Origin: Roseateles_B sp041913905
GTDB lineage: Bacteria > Pseudomonadota > Gammaproteobacteria > Burkholderiales > Burkholderiaceae_C
NCBI GenBank assembly: GCA_041913905.1
Contig: JAYSEK010000016.1
Span: 1 to 64,000, forward strand
Length of the DNA: 64,000 bases
Reading direction: 5' to 3'
Shown here: one piece after another, positions 33,711 through 45,890 of the stretch
How the letters are laid out: every line of letters begins with the position of its first letter
Position numbering within the stretch: position 1 is the stretch's first letter
The notes under the pieces: generated by a model
Database searches by the model: none
Told to the model about the DNA's origin: nothing
Seen by the model: the letters and a program-made list of their open reading frames with translations, nothing else
Program-made: the position numbers and the translations under genes

Positions 33711-34298
33711 ATGTCCGACCTCCTCCCCCTGATGAGCTACTGCCTGCTGATGTCCGGCACGCCCGGCCCAAACAACGTCATGCTCACCACGTCCGGCGCC
33801 AATTTCGGCTACCGGGCCACGCTGCCGCAGATCCTGGGCATCCTGCTGGGCGGCTTCGTGCTGACGCTGGCCTGCTGCCTGGGCCTGGGGCAGCTCTTCC
33901 TGGCCTGGCCGCTCGCACAGCAGTTGCTGCGCATCGGCGGCGCCCTGTACCTGCTGGTGCTCGCCTGGAAGCTCAGCGGCGCCTCCATGGCGCAGGGTCA
34001 GGTCTTGCCTCGCCCGCTGGGCTTCGTGCATGGCGCGCTGTTCCAGTTCGTCAACCCCAAGAACTGGCTCAAGGCGGTGACCCTGGCCTCGGTCTTCATG
34101 CCGGCCGGCCTGCCGCCGCTGCAGGCCGGGCTTCTCGTTGGCCTCGTCAGCACGCTGATGGGCTTCCCGGCGATTTCCATGTACGCGCTCTTCGGCATGG
34201 CCATCCGCCGCCAGCTGGAGCGCCCGGCCGTGCAGCGCGGATTCAACCTCTGCATGGGCGGCGCCCTGGCCGTGCTGGCGCTGATGTTTCTCCGCTAA
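33711..34298 (+). CDS. LysE/RhtB-family amino-acid exporter
   Basis: 195 residues with about six membrane segments. The LysE family signature is at the start: SYCLLMSGTPGPNNVMLTTSGANFGYRATLP, covering TPGPNN and the following GxxxG. Later FVNPKNWLKAVT is the second conserved motif. Members export amino acids or homoserine lactones across the inner membrane. The start at 33711 is preferred over an in-frame GTG at 33672, which would overlap the promoter. A MocR-type regulator follows nine bases later, and such pairs often control each other. Dispersed motif copy at 33998. Confidence 0.9.
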   Translation: MSDLLPLMSYCLLMSGTPGPNNVMLTTSGANFGYRATLPQILGILLGGFVLTLACCLGLGQLFLAWPLAQQLLRIGGALYLLVLAWKLSGASMAQGQVLPRPLGFVHGALFQFVNPKNWLKAVTLASVFMPAGLPPLQAGLLVGLVSTLMGFPAISMYALFGMAIRRQLERPAVQRGFNLCMGGALAVLALMFLR

Positions 34299-34307
34299 GC
34301 TCGCCGC

Positions 34308-35756
34308 GTGATCCCGCTCGACCGCCACTCCACCCAGCCCCTGGCCGACCAGATCGAGGCCGGACTGGCCGCCCTGATCGAACGCCGCCAGCTGCCGCCT
34401 GGCGCCCGCCTGCCCTCCATCCGCGCGCTGGCGACGCAGCTGGCCGTGAGTCCCAACACCGTGGTGCTGGCCTACGACCGCCTGGCTTCGACGGGGTGCA
34501 TCGAGTCCCGCGGCACGGCCGGCTATTACGTCTGCGAACCGCCGCCCCTGGCGCGGGATGAGGCCTGGCTGGAGGCCGGCGAAACGCTGGAAGGCGTCTG
34601 GCTGGCGCAGCAGGCCAATGACCAGCGCCCCGGCGTGCTGCTGGCCAGCAGCGGCGCCCTGCCCCCGGCCTGGCTGGAGGACGCCATCCCCGCCGCGGCC
34701 GTGCAGCGCGGCCTGGCGCGCAGCAGCGCCGGCATGGCCTCGCGCTGCCCGCCCCAGGGCCTGCCCGAGCTGCGCGAGCGCATCGCCCTGCTGCTGCGCG
34801 GCCAGGGCCTGGCGGTGGACGCGGGCCGGCTGATGACCTGCTACGGCGGCACGCATGCCATCGACCTCATCTGCCGCAGCTTCCTGCGCCCGGGCGACGC
34901 CGTGCTGGTGGAGGATCCCGGCTACTTCCTGATGTTCGACCGCCTGCGCCAGGACGGCGTGACGCCCATCGCCATCCGCCGCCGGCCGGACGGCCTCGAC
35001 CTGGAGCAGCTGGAAGCCGCGTGCCGCGAGCATCGCCCGCGCCTGCTCTTCCTGCAGTCGGCCCTGCACAGCCCCACCGGCTGGAGCAGCAGCCCCGCCA
35101 ACCTGCACCGGCTGCTGGTGCTGGCACGGCAGCATGGCCTGCTGATCGCCGAGGACGATGTGCATGGGCACTTCCACCCCGGCCATCCCAGCCCACCGAC
35201 GCGCCTGGCGGCGCTCTCGGGGCTGGACGGCGTCATCTACTACTCCAGCTTCTGCAAGGTGCTGAGCCCGGCCCTGCGAATGGGCTACATCGCCGCCGAG
35301 CCGGCCCTGCTCAAGCCCCTTCTGCGGGCCAAAGTCTGCTCGGTGCTCAGCAGCGCCGCGCTGAACGAGTACGTGCTGCTGGAGGTGCTGATGGCCGGCC
35401 GGCTGCGCAAGCACCTGGACCGCCTGCTGCGCCGCCTGCAGCAGGCCCGCGTGCAGAGCAGCCGCCTGCTCGGCGAGGCCGGCATGCGGCTGGACCATCC
35501 CGGCGAGGGCGGCCTCTTTCTGTGGGCCTCCGTGCCCGAGGGCGTGGACGTGGACGAGCTGGTGCAGGACGCCTGGCGCAACAAGATCCTGCTGGTGCCC
35601 GGCGCCACCTTCTCGGCCCTGAAGACGCCGGACCCGCACATCCGCTTCAACGTGGCCTTCAGCCAGCAGGCGCGGCTGGGGGACTACCTGCGCAGCCGCT
35701 TGCAGGCGCTCTCAGGCGCGCAGGGCGTGCTCAGCCGGGCGGCGCTGCCGCGCTGA
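34308..35756 (+). CDS. MocR/PdxR-type GntR regulator with aminotransferase domain
   Basis: 482 residues from a GTG. The N-terminal winged helix (residues 1-75) has the GntR motif LPPGARLPSIRALATQLAVSPNTVVLAYDRLASTG. The rest is a fold-type I aminotransferase: the PLP-binding lysine is in YYSSFCKVLSPALRMGYI, and SALHSPTGWS is the variant of the usual NP(T)G loop. MocR regulators sense PLP or an amine ligand. Here it probably controls the LysE exporter just upstream and may sense the exported amino acid; that is inference from position. The ribosome site is weak because the gene is close behind its neighbour. Confidence 0.9.
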   Translation: MIPLDRHSTQPLADQIEAGLAALIERRQLPPGARLPSIRALATQLAVSPNTVVLAYDRLASTGCIESRGTAGYYVCEPPPLARDEAWLEAGETLEGVWLAQQANDQRPGVLLASSGALPPAWLEDAIPAAAVQRGLARSSAGMASRCPPQGLPELRERIALLLRGQGLAVDAGRLMTCYGGTHAIDLICRSFLRPGDAVLVEDPGYFLMFDRLRQDGVTPIAIRRRPDGLDLEQLEAACREHRPRLLFLQSALHSPTGWSSSPANLHRLLVLARQHGLLIAEDDVHGHFHPGHPSPPTRLAALSGLDGVIYYSSFCKVLSPALRMGYIAAEPALLKPLLRAKVCSVLSSAALNEYVLLEVLMAGRLRKHLDRLLRRLQQARVQSSRLLGEAGMRLDHPGEGGLFLWASVPEGVDVDELVQDAWRNKILLVPGATFSALKTPDPHIRFNVAFSQQARLGDYLRSRLQALSGAQGVLSRAALPR

Positions 35757-35921
35757 GAAAAAATGCCGATCCGTTGTTGGGGCGGAATTGATCCTGCTCA
35801 ACTTTTCTGCGTTTCGCAGGTCGCAGGAGTAAGCTGAACGCCGGATGGTCTGGGCGACGCTCCCTTGCGCATCGCGGGCGACACGCAAGAGCCTCCGGAC
35901 CCAGCCCTCAGGAGAGCGATC

Positions 35922-36043
35922 ATGGCGGCGTTCCAGAACCTGACGATCGATGCGCGCCTGGGCTTGGGCACCGCGTACCGCCTGATCCCCTTGGCGGTCT
36001 GCCCGGGCTTCGCGCTCAGGCTGCCGGTGCGAGGCGGCAGCGC

Positions 36044-36047
<4 letters not shown>
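35922..36047 (+). CDS. 41-codon ORF upstream of the hybrid kinase
   Basis: 41 residues, with AGGAGAG six to seven bases before the ATG and a stop that overlaps the kinase ATG (ATGA). The text FQNLTIDARLGLGTAYRLI resembles the first residues of chemoreceptors (F-x-N-L-T-I-x-x-R-L-x-L-G), so it could be a remnant of one, or a leader peptide that couples translation of the kinase. No database check was possible. The 165 bases before it contain no clear promoter. Confidence 0.4.
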
Positions 36048-39768
<3,721 letters not shown>

Positions 39769-39772
<4 letters not shown>

Positions 39773-40608
39773 AGATCGCACCGGCCCACGAGGACCTGGA
39801 GATCCGCCTGTTCCTGCAGGCCGTGCGCGAAGCCCATGGCTACGACTTTGGCGGCTATGCGCAGGCGTCGCTGAAACGCCGTCTGGCGCAATGGCTGGCC
39901 GCCAGCCGCTTCGAGTCCTTGTCGCAGGCCCAGGGCGCGCTTCTGCGCGATCCCGCGGTGCTGGATTCGCTGGTGCAGGGCATCACGGTCAACGTCACCG
40001 AGATGTTCCGCGACCCGCCCTTCTTCGCGGCACTGCGGAGCGAGGTCCTGCCCTACTTGAAGACCTACCCGAACGCCAAGATCTGGCATGCCGGCTGTGC
40101 CAGCGGGGAAGAGGCCTATTCGCTGGCCATCCTGCTGCGCGAGGCCGGCATGGCCGGCCGCTATCGCATCTATGCCAGCGACATCAACGCCGCCGTGCTG
40201 GAAACGGCCAAGGCAGGCATCTATCCGCTGGCGCGGCTGAAGAAGTTCACCCAGAACTATCAGCGTTCCGGCGGGAGGCGGCCATTCTCCGACTACTACA
40301 CGGCGGCCTACGGCAATGCCATCATGGCGCCTGAGCTGCGCGAGGACGTCGTGTTCGTCACGCACAACCTGGCAATGGATGCCGACATCGGCGAGATGCA
40401 CATGATTCTGTGCCGCAACGTCATGATCTATTTCAAGACCCCGCTGAAGGAGCGCTGCCTGCGACTGTTCGACCAGTGCCTGGTGCCCGGCGGCTTCCTC
40501 TGCCTGGGCCATGGCGAATCGCTCGGCGGCACGCTGCTGGCAGCCACCTATGCGCAACAGGCAGCGCCGCAGAAGATCTTCAAGAAATATGGTGACCGGC
40601 CCGCCTGA
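39769..40608 (+). CDS. CheR-type protein-glutamate methyltransferase
   Basis: 279 residues. The N-terminal helical domain (YDFGGYAQASLKRRLAQWL) is followed by the SAM-dependent methyltransferase core, with the CheR motifs GITVNVTEMFRDPPFF, WHAGCASGEEAYSLAI (SAM-binding loop), ASDINAAVLETAKAG, and LCRNVMIYF. CheR methylates glutamates of chemoreceptors. Here it is fused by translation overlap to the kinase upstream and is 20 bases overlapping with cheB downstream, and no cheA/cheW is present, so it may modify the kinase or some other receptor rather than the flagellar chemotaxis array. Confidence 0.92.
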
Positions 40609-41200
40609 CCCCCTGCCGCAGCGCGCCCGCAGATTCCGCGCGGTGGTGCTGGGCGCCTCGGCCGGCGGGCTGCACGCGCTGCAGCTGTTGCTGGCATCAT
40701 TGCCAGAGGACTTCCCGCTGCCGATTGCCATGGTTCAGCACTTAGCCCCCCAATCCGGCGACACCCTGGTCCGCCTGCTGCAATCGCAGGCCCGGATACG
40801 GGTCCGGCAGGCCGCCGAACGCGAGCCGCTGCGCGCCGGCACCGCCTACCTGGCGCCGGCCGACTACCACCTGCTGATCGAGGCCGACGCCAGCTTCTCG
40901 CTGTCGACCGAGCCCGCGGTCTGCTGCGCCCGGCCGTCCATCGACGTGCTGTTCGAGACCGCCGCCGAGGCCTTCGGTGATGCGCTGATCGGCCTGGTCC
41001 TGACGGGCGCCAACGCTGACGGTGCCCGCGGCCTGCAGGCGATCCAGCGGCGCGGCGGCACGACCCTGGTGCAGGAGCCTGCCGACGCCGCCCATCCCGC
41101 GATGCCACGTGCGGCGCTGCGCTTGGTGGCAGCCGACCATGTGCTGCCCCTGCAGGCCATCGGTCCGCTGCTGTGCCAACTGGCGGAGTTGCCGCCATGA
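40589..41200 (+). CDS. CheB-type methylesterase, catalytic domain only
   Basis: 203 residues from the ATG at 40589, which overlaps cheR by 20 bases. The CheB esterase triad is visible: Ser in VLGASAGGLHALQ, His in AMVQHLAPQSG, and Asp in VLTGANADGARGLQ. The receiver domain normally in front of CheB is absent, so activity would not be controlled by phosphorylation of the protein itself. Members remove methyl groups from, or deamidate, receptor glutamates and glutamines. Stop overlaps the next kinase start. Confidence 0.9.
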   Translation: MVTGPPDPLPQRARRFRAVVLGASAGGLHALQLLLASLPEDFPLPIAMVQHLAPQSGDTLVRLLQSQARIRVRQAAEREPLRAGTAYLAPADYHLLIEADASFSLSTEPAVCCARPSIDVLFETAAEAFGDALIGLVLTGANADGARGLQAIQRRGGTTLVQEPADAAHPAMPRAALRLVAADHVLPLQAIGPLLCQLAELPP

Positions 41201-42468
41201 GCAGGGCGGAGGGCATCCCGGTCCTGCTGGTCGACGACCGGCCGGAGAACCTGCTGGCCCTGGCTGCCGTGCTGAGCGAGCAGCGCCACGACCTGGACTT
41301 GGTCAAGGCCCACAGCGGCAACGAGGCGCTGCGCGAGGTCTTGCGGCGACCCTTCGCGCTGGTGCTGCTGGACGCCCAGATGCCGGGCATGGACGGTTTC
41401 GAGGTGGCGGAGCTGATGCGCCTGAACCCGCGCACGCGGCGCATCCCCATCATCTTCCTGACCGCGGGTCTGCTGGACAAAGGCCAGCACCTGTTCGAGG
41501 GCTACGCATCCGGAGCCGTCGACTTCCTGGTCAAGCCGGTCGAACCGCTGGCGCTGTGCAACAAGGTCAATGTGTTCTGCGATCTGTATGCGCAGCGGCG
41601 CGAGATCGAAGCCATCAACCTCAGCCTGCAGGCCAAGGTGGCCGAACTTGGCACGGCGATGGAAACGCTGCGGCAGACGCACGAAAACCTGGCGCGCAGC
41701 GAGGCCAAGGCGGCGCTGGGGGCCCTGGTGGCCGGGGTGGCCGGGGTGGCGCACGAGATGAACACCGCGCTGGGCAACAGCATGATCTGCGCCAACACGC
41801 TGGGCGATCAAGCCGCCGAGTTCATCCGCCTGGTCCAGGGCGGTGCGTTGCGCCGGCGCCAGCTCGACGAGTTCGGCACCCAGTTGCAGCACGGCACGGC
41901 GCTGATGCAGCGCAATCTGCAACGGGCGCTCGACCTGATGACCGGCTTCCAGCACATGGCGGCCGACCAGGTCAGCGAGCAGCGGCGCAGCTTCGACCTG
42001 CGCCAGGTGCTGAGCGAGGTGATCGCCGCCATGGCGCCGAGCCTGAAGCGCTTCTCGCACCGCATCGAGCTCGACGTGCCCGAAGGCCTGCGCATGGACA
42101 GCTACCCGGGGCCGCTGGAGCAGGTCATCATCAACCTGGTCAACAACGCCTACCTGCACGCCTTCGAGGGGCAAGACGGCGGCCTGCTGCGCATCCGGGC
42201 GATGCCGGTGGAAGACGCCGAGCTGGGCGAGTCGCTGCGGCTGGAGCTGATCGACAACGGCAAGGGCATGGACGAGGCCACGCTGCGCCGGCTGTTCGAA
42301 CCCTTCTTCAGCACCAAGATCGGGCGCGGCGGCACCGGCCTGGGCATGGCCATCGTCGACCACATCGTGGGCAAGACCCTGGGCGGCCGCATCGAAGTGG
42401 TGTCGACACCGGGGGACGGCACCCGCTTCACGCTGCACCTGCCGCGCCGGGCACCGGACGCCAACTGA
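41197..42468 (+). CDS. Receiver domain-histidine kinase hybrid
   Basis: 423 residues. The N-terminal receiver has Asp59 in VLLDAQMPGMDGF and the acidic pair in LLVDDRPENLL. After a coiled-coil linker (ALNLSLQAKVAEL-like), the kinase core uses His186 in GVAHEMNTALGNSM, then NLVNNAYLHAF, DNGKGMDEATL and GGTGLGMAIVDHIVG. No membrane segment. Receiver-first kinases of this layout usually take a phosphate from an upstream kinase, here probably the three-receiver hybrid kinase, and give the operon a branched relay. It is the last gene of the operon; a small gap then convergent riboflavin synthase. Confidence 0.9.
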   Translation: MSRAEGIPVLLVDDRPENLLALAAVLSEQRHDLDLVKAHSGNEALREVLRRPFALVLLDAQMPGMDGFEVAELMRLNPRTRRIPIIFLTAGLLDKGQHLFEGYASGAVDFLVKPVEPLALCNKVNVFCDLYAQRREIEAINLSLQAKVAELGTAMETLRQTHENLARSEAKAALGALVAGVAGVAHEMNTALGNSMICANTLGDQAAEFIRLVQGGALRRRQLDEFGTQLQHGTALMQRNLQRALDLMTGFQHMAADQVSEQRRSFDLRQVLSEVIAAMAPSLKRFSHRIELDVPEGLRMDSYPGPLEQVIINLVNNAYLHAFEGQDGGLLRIRAMPVEDAELGESLRLELIDNGKGMDEATLRRLFEPFFSTKIGRGGTGLGMAIVDHIVGKTLGGRIEVVSTPGDGTRFTLHLPRRAPDAN

Positions 42469-42525
42469 AGCGACGGTGATTGAAGCAAAGCGCGCCGCCG
42501 GACGCGGCCCTGATGGCGCCTGCTG

Positions 42526-43224
42526 TCAGCGGCCGAGCAGCTCAGGCAAGACCTGACCCTTTTCCGCCAGCCATTGCTCCAGATGGGGCAGCAGCGGGCC
42601 CAGGCGTTCGTCCACGGCGGCACGCACCGTGTCCACCAGCACCTGGGTCTGGCGCTCGATCTCGATGTGCAGGGCTGCGCCCACGCCCTTCTCGCCGAAG
42701 GTGGTCATGCGCAGGGTTTCAGGGATGAGCCAGACCTCGAACCAGCCGGAGCCGTCGCGCTCGCGCCCGGCCTCGGCCACGGTGAGGCTCGCGCCGTTCA
42801 CCGCGATATAGCCCTTGGGAAAGATGTAGCGCATCCAGGGCGCCGGCACGGCGATGCGGATCACATGGTTGTTCTCGGGCTGGCGGACGGACGCCACCTG
42901 CGCCATGAAGTCCACGTGGCCGGAGAGCGGATGGCCGCCGATCTCGGCGCCGTCCTTCGCGGCCCGCTCCACGTTGAGGCGGCTGCCCAGCTGCAGCGCG
43001 CCAAGCGTGGTGAGGTTCAGGCTTTGCTGCATGACGTCGAAGTCGGCCCGGTCGCCCTCGTGCAAGGCCACGACGGTCAGGCAGACGCCGTCCGAGGCCA
43101 CGCTGGCGCCGATCTCCAGCCCCTCGCAGAAGCCAGGCGGAAACTGCAGGGTGAAGCTGCGCAGACCGGGACGGTCCTGGAGCGCGGCGACCTGGGCCAC
43201 GCCTTGAACAATGCCTGTGAACAT
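42526..43224 (-). CDS. ribC: Riboflavin synthase
   Basis: 232 residues starting at MFTGIVQG (43224); an upstream in-frame start would add eight residues that the family lacks. Two lumazine-binding repeats are evident: residues 1-95 with IGASVASDGVCLTVV and residues 96-195 with AEIGGHPLSGHVDF and YIAVNGASLTVAE. It dismutates two 6,7-dimethyl-8-ribityllumazine molecules to riboflavin in the cytoplasm. About 20 extra residues at the C-terminus (GPLLPHLEQWLAEKGQ) go beyond the usual 213. A dispersed motif copy is at 42544-42560 in this extension. Symbols differ between species (ribC in E. coli, ribE in Bacillus). Confidence 0.93.
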   Translation of the reverse strand: MFTGIVQGVAQVAALQDRPGLRSFTLQFPPGFCEGLEIGASVASDGVCLTVVALHEGDRADFDVMQQSLNLTTLGALQLGSRLNVERAAKDGAEIGGHPLSGHVDFMAQVASVRQPENNHVIRIAVPAPWMRYIFPKGYIAVNGASLTVAEAGRERDGSGWFEVWLIPETLRMTTFGEKGVGAALHIEIERQTQVLVDTVRAAVDERLGPLLPHLEQWLAEKGQVLPELLGR

Positions 43225-43244
43225 GGGAAACGCTCGAAATGCCG

Positions 43245-43264
43245 CCACCGCCCGCGGGCGGTGG
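43245..43264. repeat. 20-bp perfect palindrome between amt and ribC
   Basis: CCACCGCCCG followed by CGGGCGGTGG. It lies between the Amt stop (43291) and the riboflavin synthase start (43224) on the minus strand. It has no T-run; it may be an attenuator-like hairpin or an mRNA-stability element. Confidence 0.5.
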
Positions 43265-43290
43265 TGAGGGTCGTCAAAGAGGCGTCGAGC

Positions 43291-44493
43291 TTACCAGCTG
43301 ACCTCGCGGTCAGGGGTTGCGCCAATCTTGTGGATGGAGAGGTCCGCGCCCTCGAATTCCTCCTCCTGGCTCAGGCGCAGGCCCGCAAAGCGCTTGATCA
43401 GGCCGTAGACCACGAAGCCGCCGGCCAGGGCCCACGCGACACCCATCAGCGTACCCAGCAGCTGGGACCAGAAGCTCACACCGCCGATGCCGCCGCCCAT
43501 CGGGCTGCCGAAGATGCCGCAGGCGATGCCGCCCCAGGCGCCGCACAGGCCATGCAAAGGCCAGACGCCCAGCACGTCGTCGATCTTCCAGCGGTTCTGC
43601 GTGAGGGTGAACATCTTGACGAAGATGAAGCCGGCCACGCCGCCGGTGATCAGCGCGCCGTGCGGGTGCATGACGTCCGATCCGGCGCACACGGCCACCA
43701 GGCCAGCCAGCGGGCCGTTGTAGGCGAAGCCCGGGTCATTGCGGCCCACCAGCACCGCCACCAGCGTGCCGCCCACCATGGCCATCAGCGAATTGACGGC
43801 GACCAGGCCCGAGATCTTGTCCAGGGTCTGGGCGCTCATCACATTGAAGCCAAACCAGCCCACCGCCAGCACCCAGGCACCGAGAGCCAGGAAGGGGATG
43901 CTGGAAGGCGGGTGTGCGCTGATGGCGCCGTCCTTGCGGTAGCGGTTCATGCGCGGGCCCAGCAACAGCACGGCGGCCAGGGCGATCCAGCCGCCCACGG
44001 CATGCACCACCACCGAGCCGGCGAAGTCATGGAACTCGGCGCCGAACTGCGCCTTGAGCCAGGCCTGCACGCCCAGTGCCTGGTTCCAGGCGACACCCTC
44101 GAAGGCCGGGTAGACCAGCCCCACGATCACCGCCGTAGCCAGCAATTGCGGGCCAAAGCGCGCGCGCTCGGCGATGCCGCCCGAGATGATGGCGGGAATG
44201 GCCGCTGCAAAGGTCAGCAGGAAGAAGAACTTGACCAGCTCATAGCCGTTCTTCGCCGCCAGATCCTGTGCGCCGGTGAAGAAGTGCACGCCATAGGCCA
44301 CCGTGTAGCCCACCAGGAAATAGACCACCGTGGAGATGGCGAAGTCCACCAGGATCTTGACCAGGGCATTGACCTGGTTCTTCTTGCGTACCGTCCCCAG
44401 TTCGAGGAAGGCGAAACCGGCGTGCATGGCCAGCACCATGATGGCGCCGAGCAGGATGAAGAGCGCATCGGCGCTTTGCTTGAGGGTCTCCAT
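43291..44493 (-). CDS. amt: Ammonium transporter Amt
   Basis: 400 residues, eleven membrane segments expected. Amt features: the conserved pore histidines in AGSVVVHAVGGW and WPLHGLCGAWGG, and the long RFGPQLLATAVIVGLVYPAFEGVAW helix pair. The start at 44493 (METLKQSADALFILLGA) has AAGGAAG four to five bases upstream. It takes up ammonium/ammonia through the inner membrane. No glnK lies beside it, unlike the usual pairing. The gene has a sigma-54 promoter and an NtrC-type site (see entries), so it is expected to be switched on by nitrogen limitation. Confidence 0.95.
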   Translation of the reverse strand: METLKQSADALFILLGAIMVLAMHAGFAFLELGTVRKKNQVNALVKILVDFAISTVVYFLVGYTVAYGVHFFTGAQDLAAKNGYELVKFFFLLTFAAAIPAIISGGIAERARFGPQLLATAVIVGLVYPAFEGVAWNQALGVQAWLKAQFGAEFHDFAGSVVVHAVGGWIALAAVLLLGPRMNRYRKDGAISAHPPSSIPFLALGAWVLAVGWFGFNVMSAQTLDKISGLVAVNSLMAMVGGTLVAVLVGRNDPGFAYNGPLAGLVAVCAGSDVMHPHGALITGGVAGFIFVKMFTLTQNRWKIDDVLGVWPLHGLCGAWGGIACGIFGSPMGGGIGGVSFWSQLLGTLMGVAWALAGGFVVYGLIKRFAGLRLSQEEEFEGADLSIHKIGATPDREVSW

Positions 44494-44557
44494 GAGCTTC
44501 CTTGGGGCATTGCATAGGGCCGGGACCGCACCAAGGCGGCCCGATCCGCACCAGGAA

Positions 44558-44573
44558 CGCAAGAAGAGTGCCA
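44558..44573 (-). promoter_or_regulatory. Sigma-54 promoter of amt
   Basis: On the minus strand TGGCACTCTTCTTGCG matches the -24/-12 consensus TGGCAC-N5-TTGCA, with GG and GC separated by exactly 10 bases. It points at amt, about 65 bases before its start codon. Confidence 0.85.
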
Positions 44574-44601
44574 CTTTGGGGCGCGAGTCGCCGGATGAGG
44601 C

Positions 44602-44618
44602 GGCACCACAACGGTGCC
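44602..44618. promoter_or_regulatory. NtrC-type binding site upstream of amt
   Basis: GGCACC, five bases, GGTGCC: a perfect palindrome matching the NtrC consensus TGCACC-N5-GGTGCA at 10 of 12 positions. It lies about 45 bases upstream of the -24 element. A weaker partial site (CGCACCAAGAACGGTCC) lies near 44665-44681. Confidence 0.75.
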
Positions 44619-44686
44619 GATCAGCCCTTCCGCACCCCAGACTGGCGCATCGCAGGCGCCGTACGCACCAAGAACGGTCCTCGACC

Positions 44687-45040
44687 TCAGCCCCGGCGCA
44701 GGGCCTCGAACTGCTCCGGCTTGAAGCCCAGGCTGAGGCGGCCCTGCCCCCAGTCGACCAGCGGGCGCTTGATGACGCTGGGCTGGGCCAGCATCAGGGC
44801 CTGGGCGGACGGCGCATCCACCACGCTCGCGCGCTGGGCCTCGTCCAGCTTGCGCCAGGTGGTCCCGCTGCGGTTGACCAGGGCTTCCCAGCCCAGGCTG
44901 GCCTGCCACTGCGGCAGCAGGGCCTCGGGCACGCCGGCCTTCTTGTAGTCATGGAACTCATAGGCCAGGCCCTGCGTGTCCAGCCAGCTGCGGGCCTTCT
45001 TGACCGTGTCACAGTTGGCGATGCCATACACCTTGATCAT
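44687..45040 (-). CDS. ArsC/Spx-family (YffB-like) reductase
   Basis: 117 residues. The opening VYGIANCDTVKKARSWL has the single active-site cysteine of the ArsC/YffB group, and SVIKRPLVDWG is the conserved cis-Pro loop. Members have a thioredoxin-like fold; true arsenate reductases use glutathione and glutaredoxin, while YffB-type proteins have no proven substrate. There is no ars operon nearby, so YffB-like is the safer name. The ribosome site GAGG sits six bases before the ATG. It is divergent from aat. Confidence 0.88.
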   Translation of the reverse strand: MIKVYGIANCDTVKKARSWLDTQGLAYEFHDYKKAGVPEALLPQWQASLGWEALVNRSGTTWRKLDEAQRASVVDAPSAQALMLAQPSVIKRPLVDWGQGRLSLGFKPEQFEALRRG

Positions 45041-45104
45041 CTGATCCTCTCTTGTGCGGTTAGGGAGTGCAGAGGCCGGCGCGGGCTGCGGCTACCATCC
45101 ATCC

Positions 45105-45869
45105 ATGATCCCCTGGCTGGCCCCCGATTCCCTGGATTTTCCCCCGGCCTGGCAGGCCCTCGGCCCGGACTCCGAAGCGCCGGGTCTGCTGGCTGCCGGC
45201 GGCGACCTGTCCACCACGCGGCTGAAACTGGCCTATGCACAAGGCATCTTTCCCTGGTATGCCAAGGGCCAACCCATCCTCTGGTGGAGCCCCGACCCGC
45301 GCATGGTGCTGCAGACGCGCCATTTCAAGCTCTCGCGCTCGCTGCGCAAGACCCTGCAGCGCTTCCGGCAAACGCCGGGCTGCGAGATTCGCGTGGACAG
45401 CGCCACGGCCGAAGTCATCCGCGCCTGCGCCAGCAGCCCGCGGGAAGGCCAGAGCGGCACCTGGATCCTGCCCGAGATGCAGGCCGCCTACCGGGCCCTG
45501 GCCCGCGAAGGTGTGGTGCACAGCGTCGAGACCTGGATGGACGGCGAGCTGGCCGGCGGGCTGTACGGCGTCAACATCGGCCGCATGTTCTTCGGCGAGT
45601 CCATGTTCATGCGCCGCAGCGACGCCTCCAAGATCGCGCTGGCGGCCTTGGTCTGCCTGTGCCGGCACCATGGCATCCCCTGGATCGACTGCCAGCAGAA
45701 CACGCGCCATCTGTCCTCGCTGGGCGCCTTCGAAGTCCCCCGTCGGGACTTCGAGGCCCATCTGCGAGCCAGGGTTGCCGAAGAGGCGCCGCAGGATTGG
45801 TCCTATCATGCAGGGCTGTGGACCCTGCTGGATTCCCCTGAACGGGATCGAGCCAACCCGCCCGACTGA
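45105..45869 (+). CDS. aat: Leucyl/phenylalanyl-tRNA-protein transferase
   Basis: 254 residues starting at MIPWLAPDS. The family motifs are FPPAW, GLLAAGGDLSTTRLKLAYAQGIFPWY, ILWWSPDPRMVL, and GELAGGLYGVNIGRMFFGESMF with the following DASKIAL. It transfers Leu or Phe from charged tRNA to N-terminal Lys or Arg, marking proteins for ClpS/ClpAP. The neighbouring bpt does the parallel reaction on Asp/Glu, 21 bases downstream, so the two N-degron transferases share an operon, the usual arrangement in proteobacteria. Confidence 0.96.
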   Translation: MIPWLAPDSLDFPPAWQALGPDSEAPGLLAAGGDLSTTRLKLAYAQGIFPWYAKGQPILWWSPDPRMVLQTRHFKLSRSLRKTLQRFRQTPGCEIRVDSATAEVIRACASSPREGQSGTWILPEMQAAYRALAREGVVHSVETWMDGELAGGLYGVNIGRMFFGESMFMRRSDASKIALAALVCLCRHHGIPWIDCQQNTRHLSSLGAFEVPRRDFEAHLRARVAEEAPQDWSYHAGLWTLLDSPERDRANPPD

Positions 45870-45890
45870 CTTCCTAGCCCTGCTGCCACC

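Noticed and set aside
35860..35921. GCAAGAGCCTCCGG, resembling the GCAAAGCCTCCGG core of GEMM c-di-GMP riboswitches.
   Set aside because: The rest of the riboswitch (first stem, tetraloop receptor, CCGGG/UACC partner) is not found on either side.
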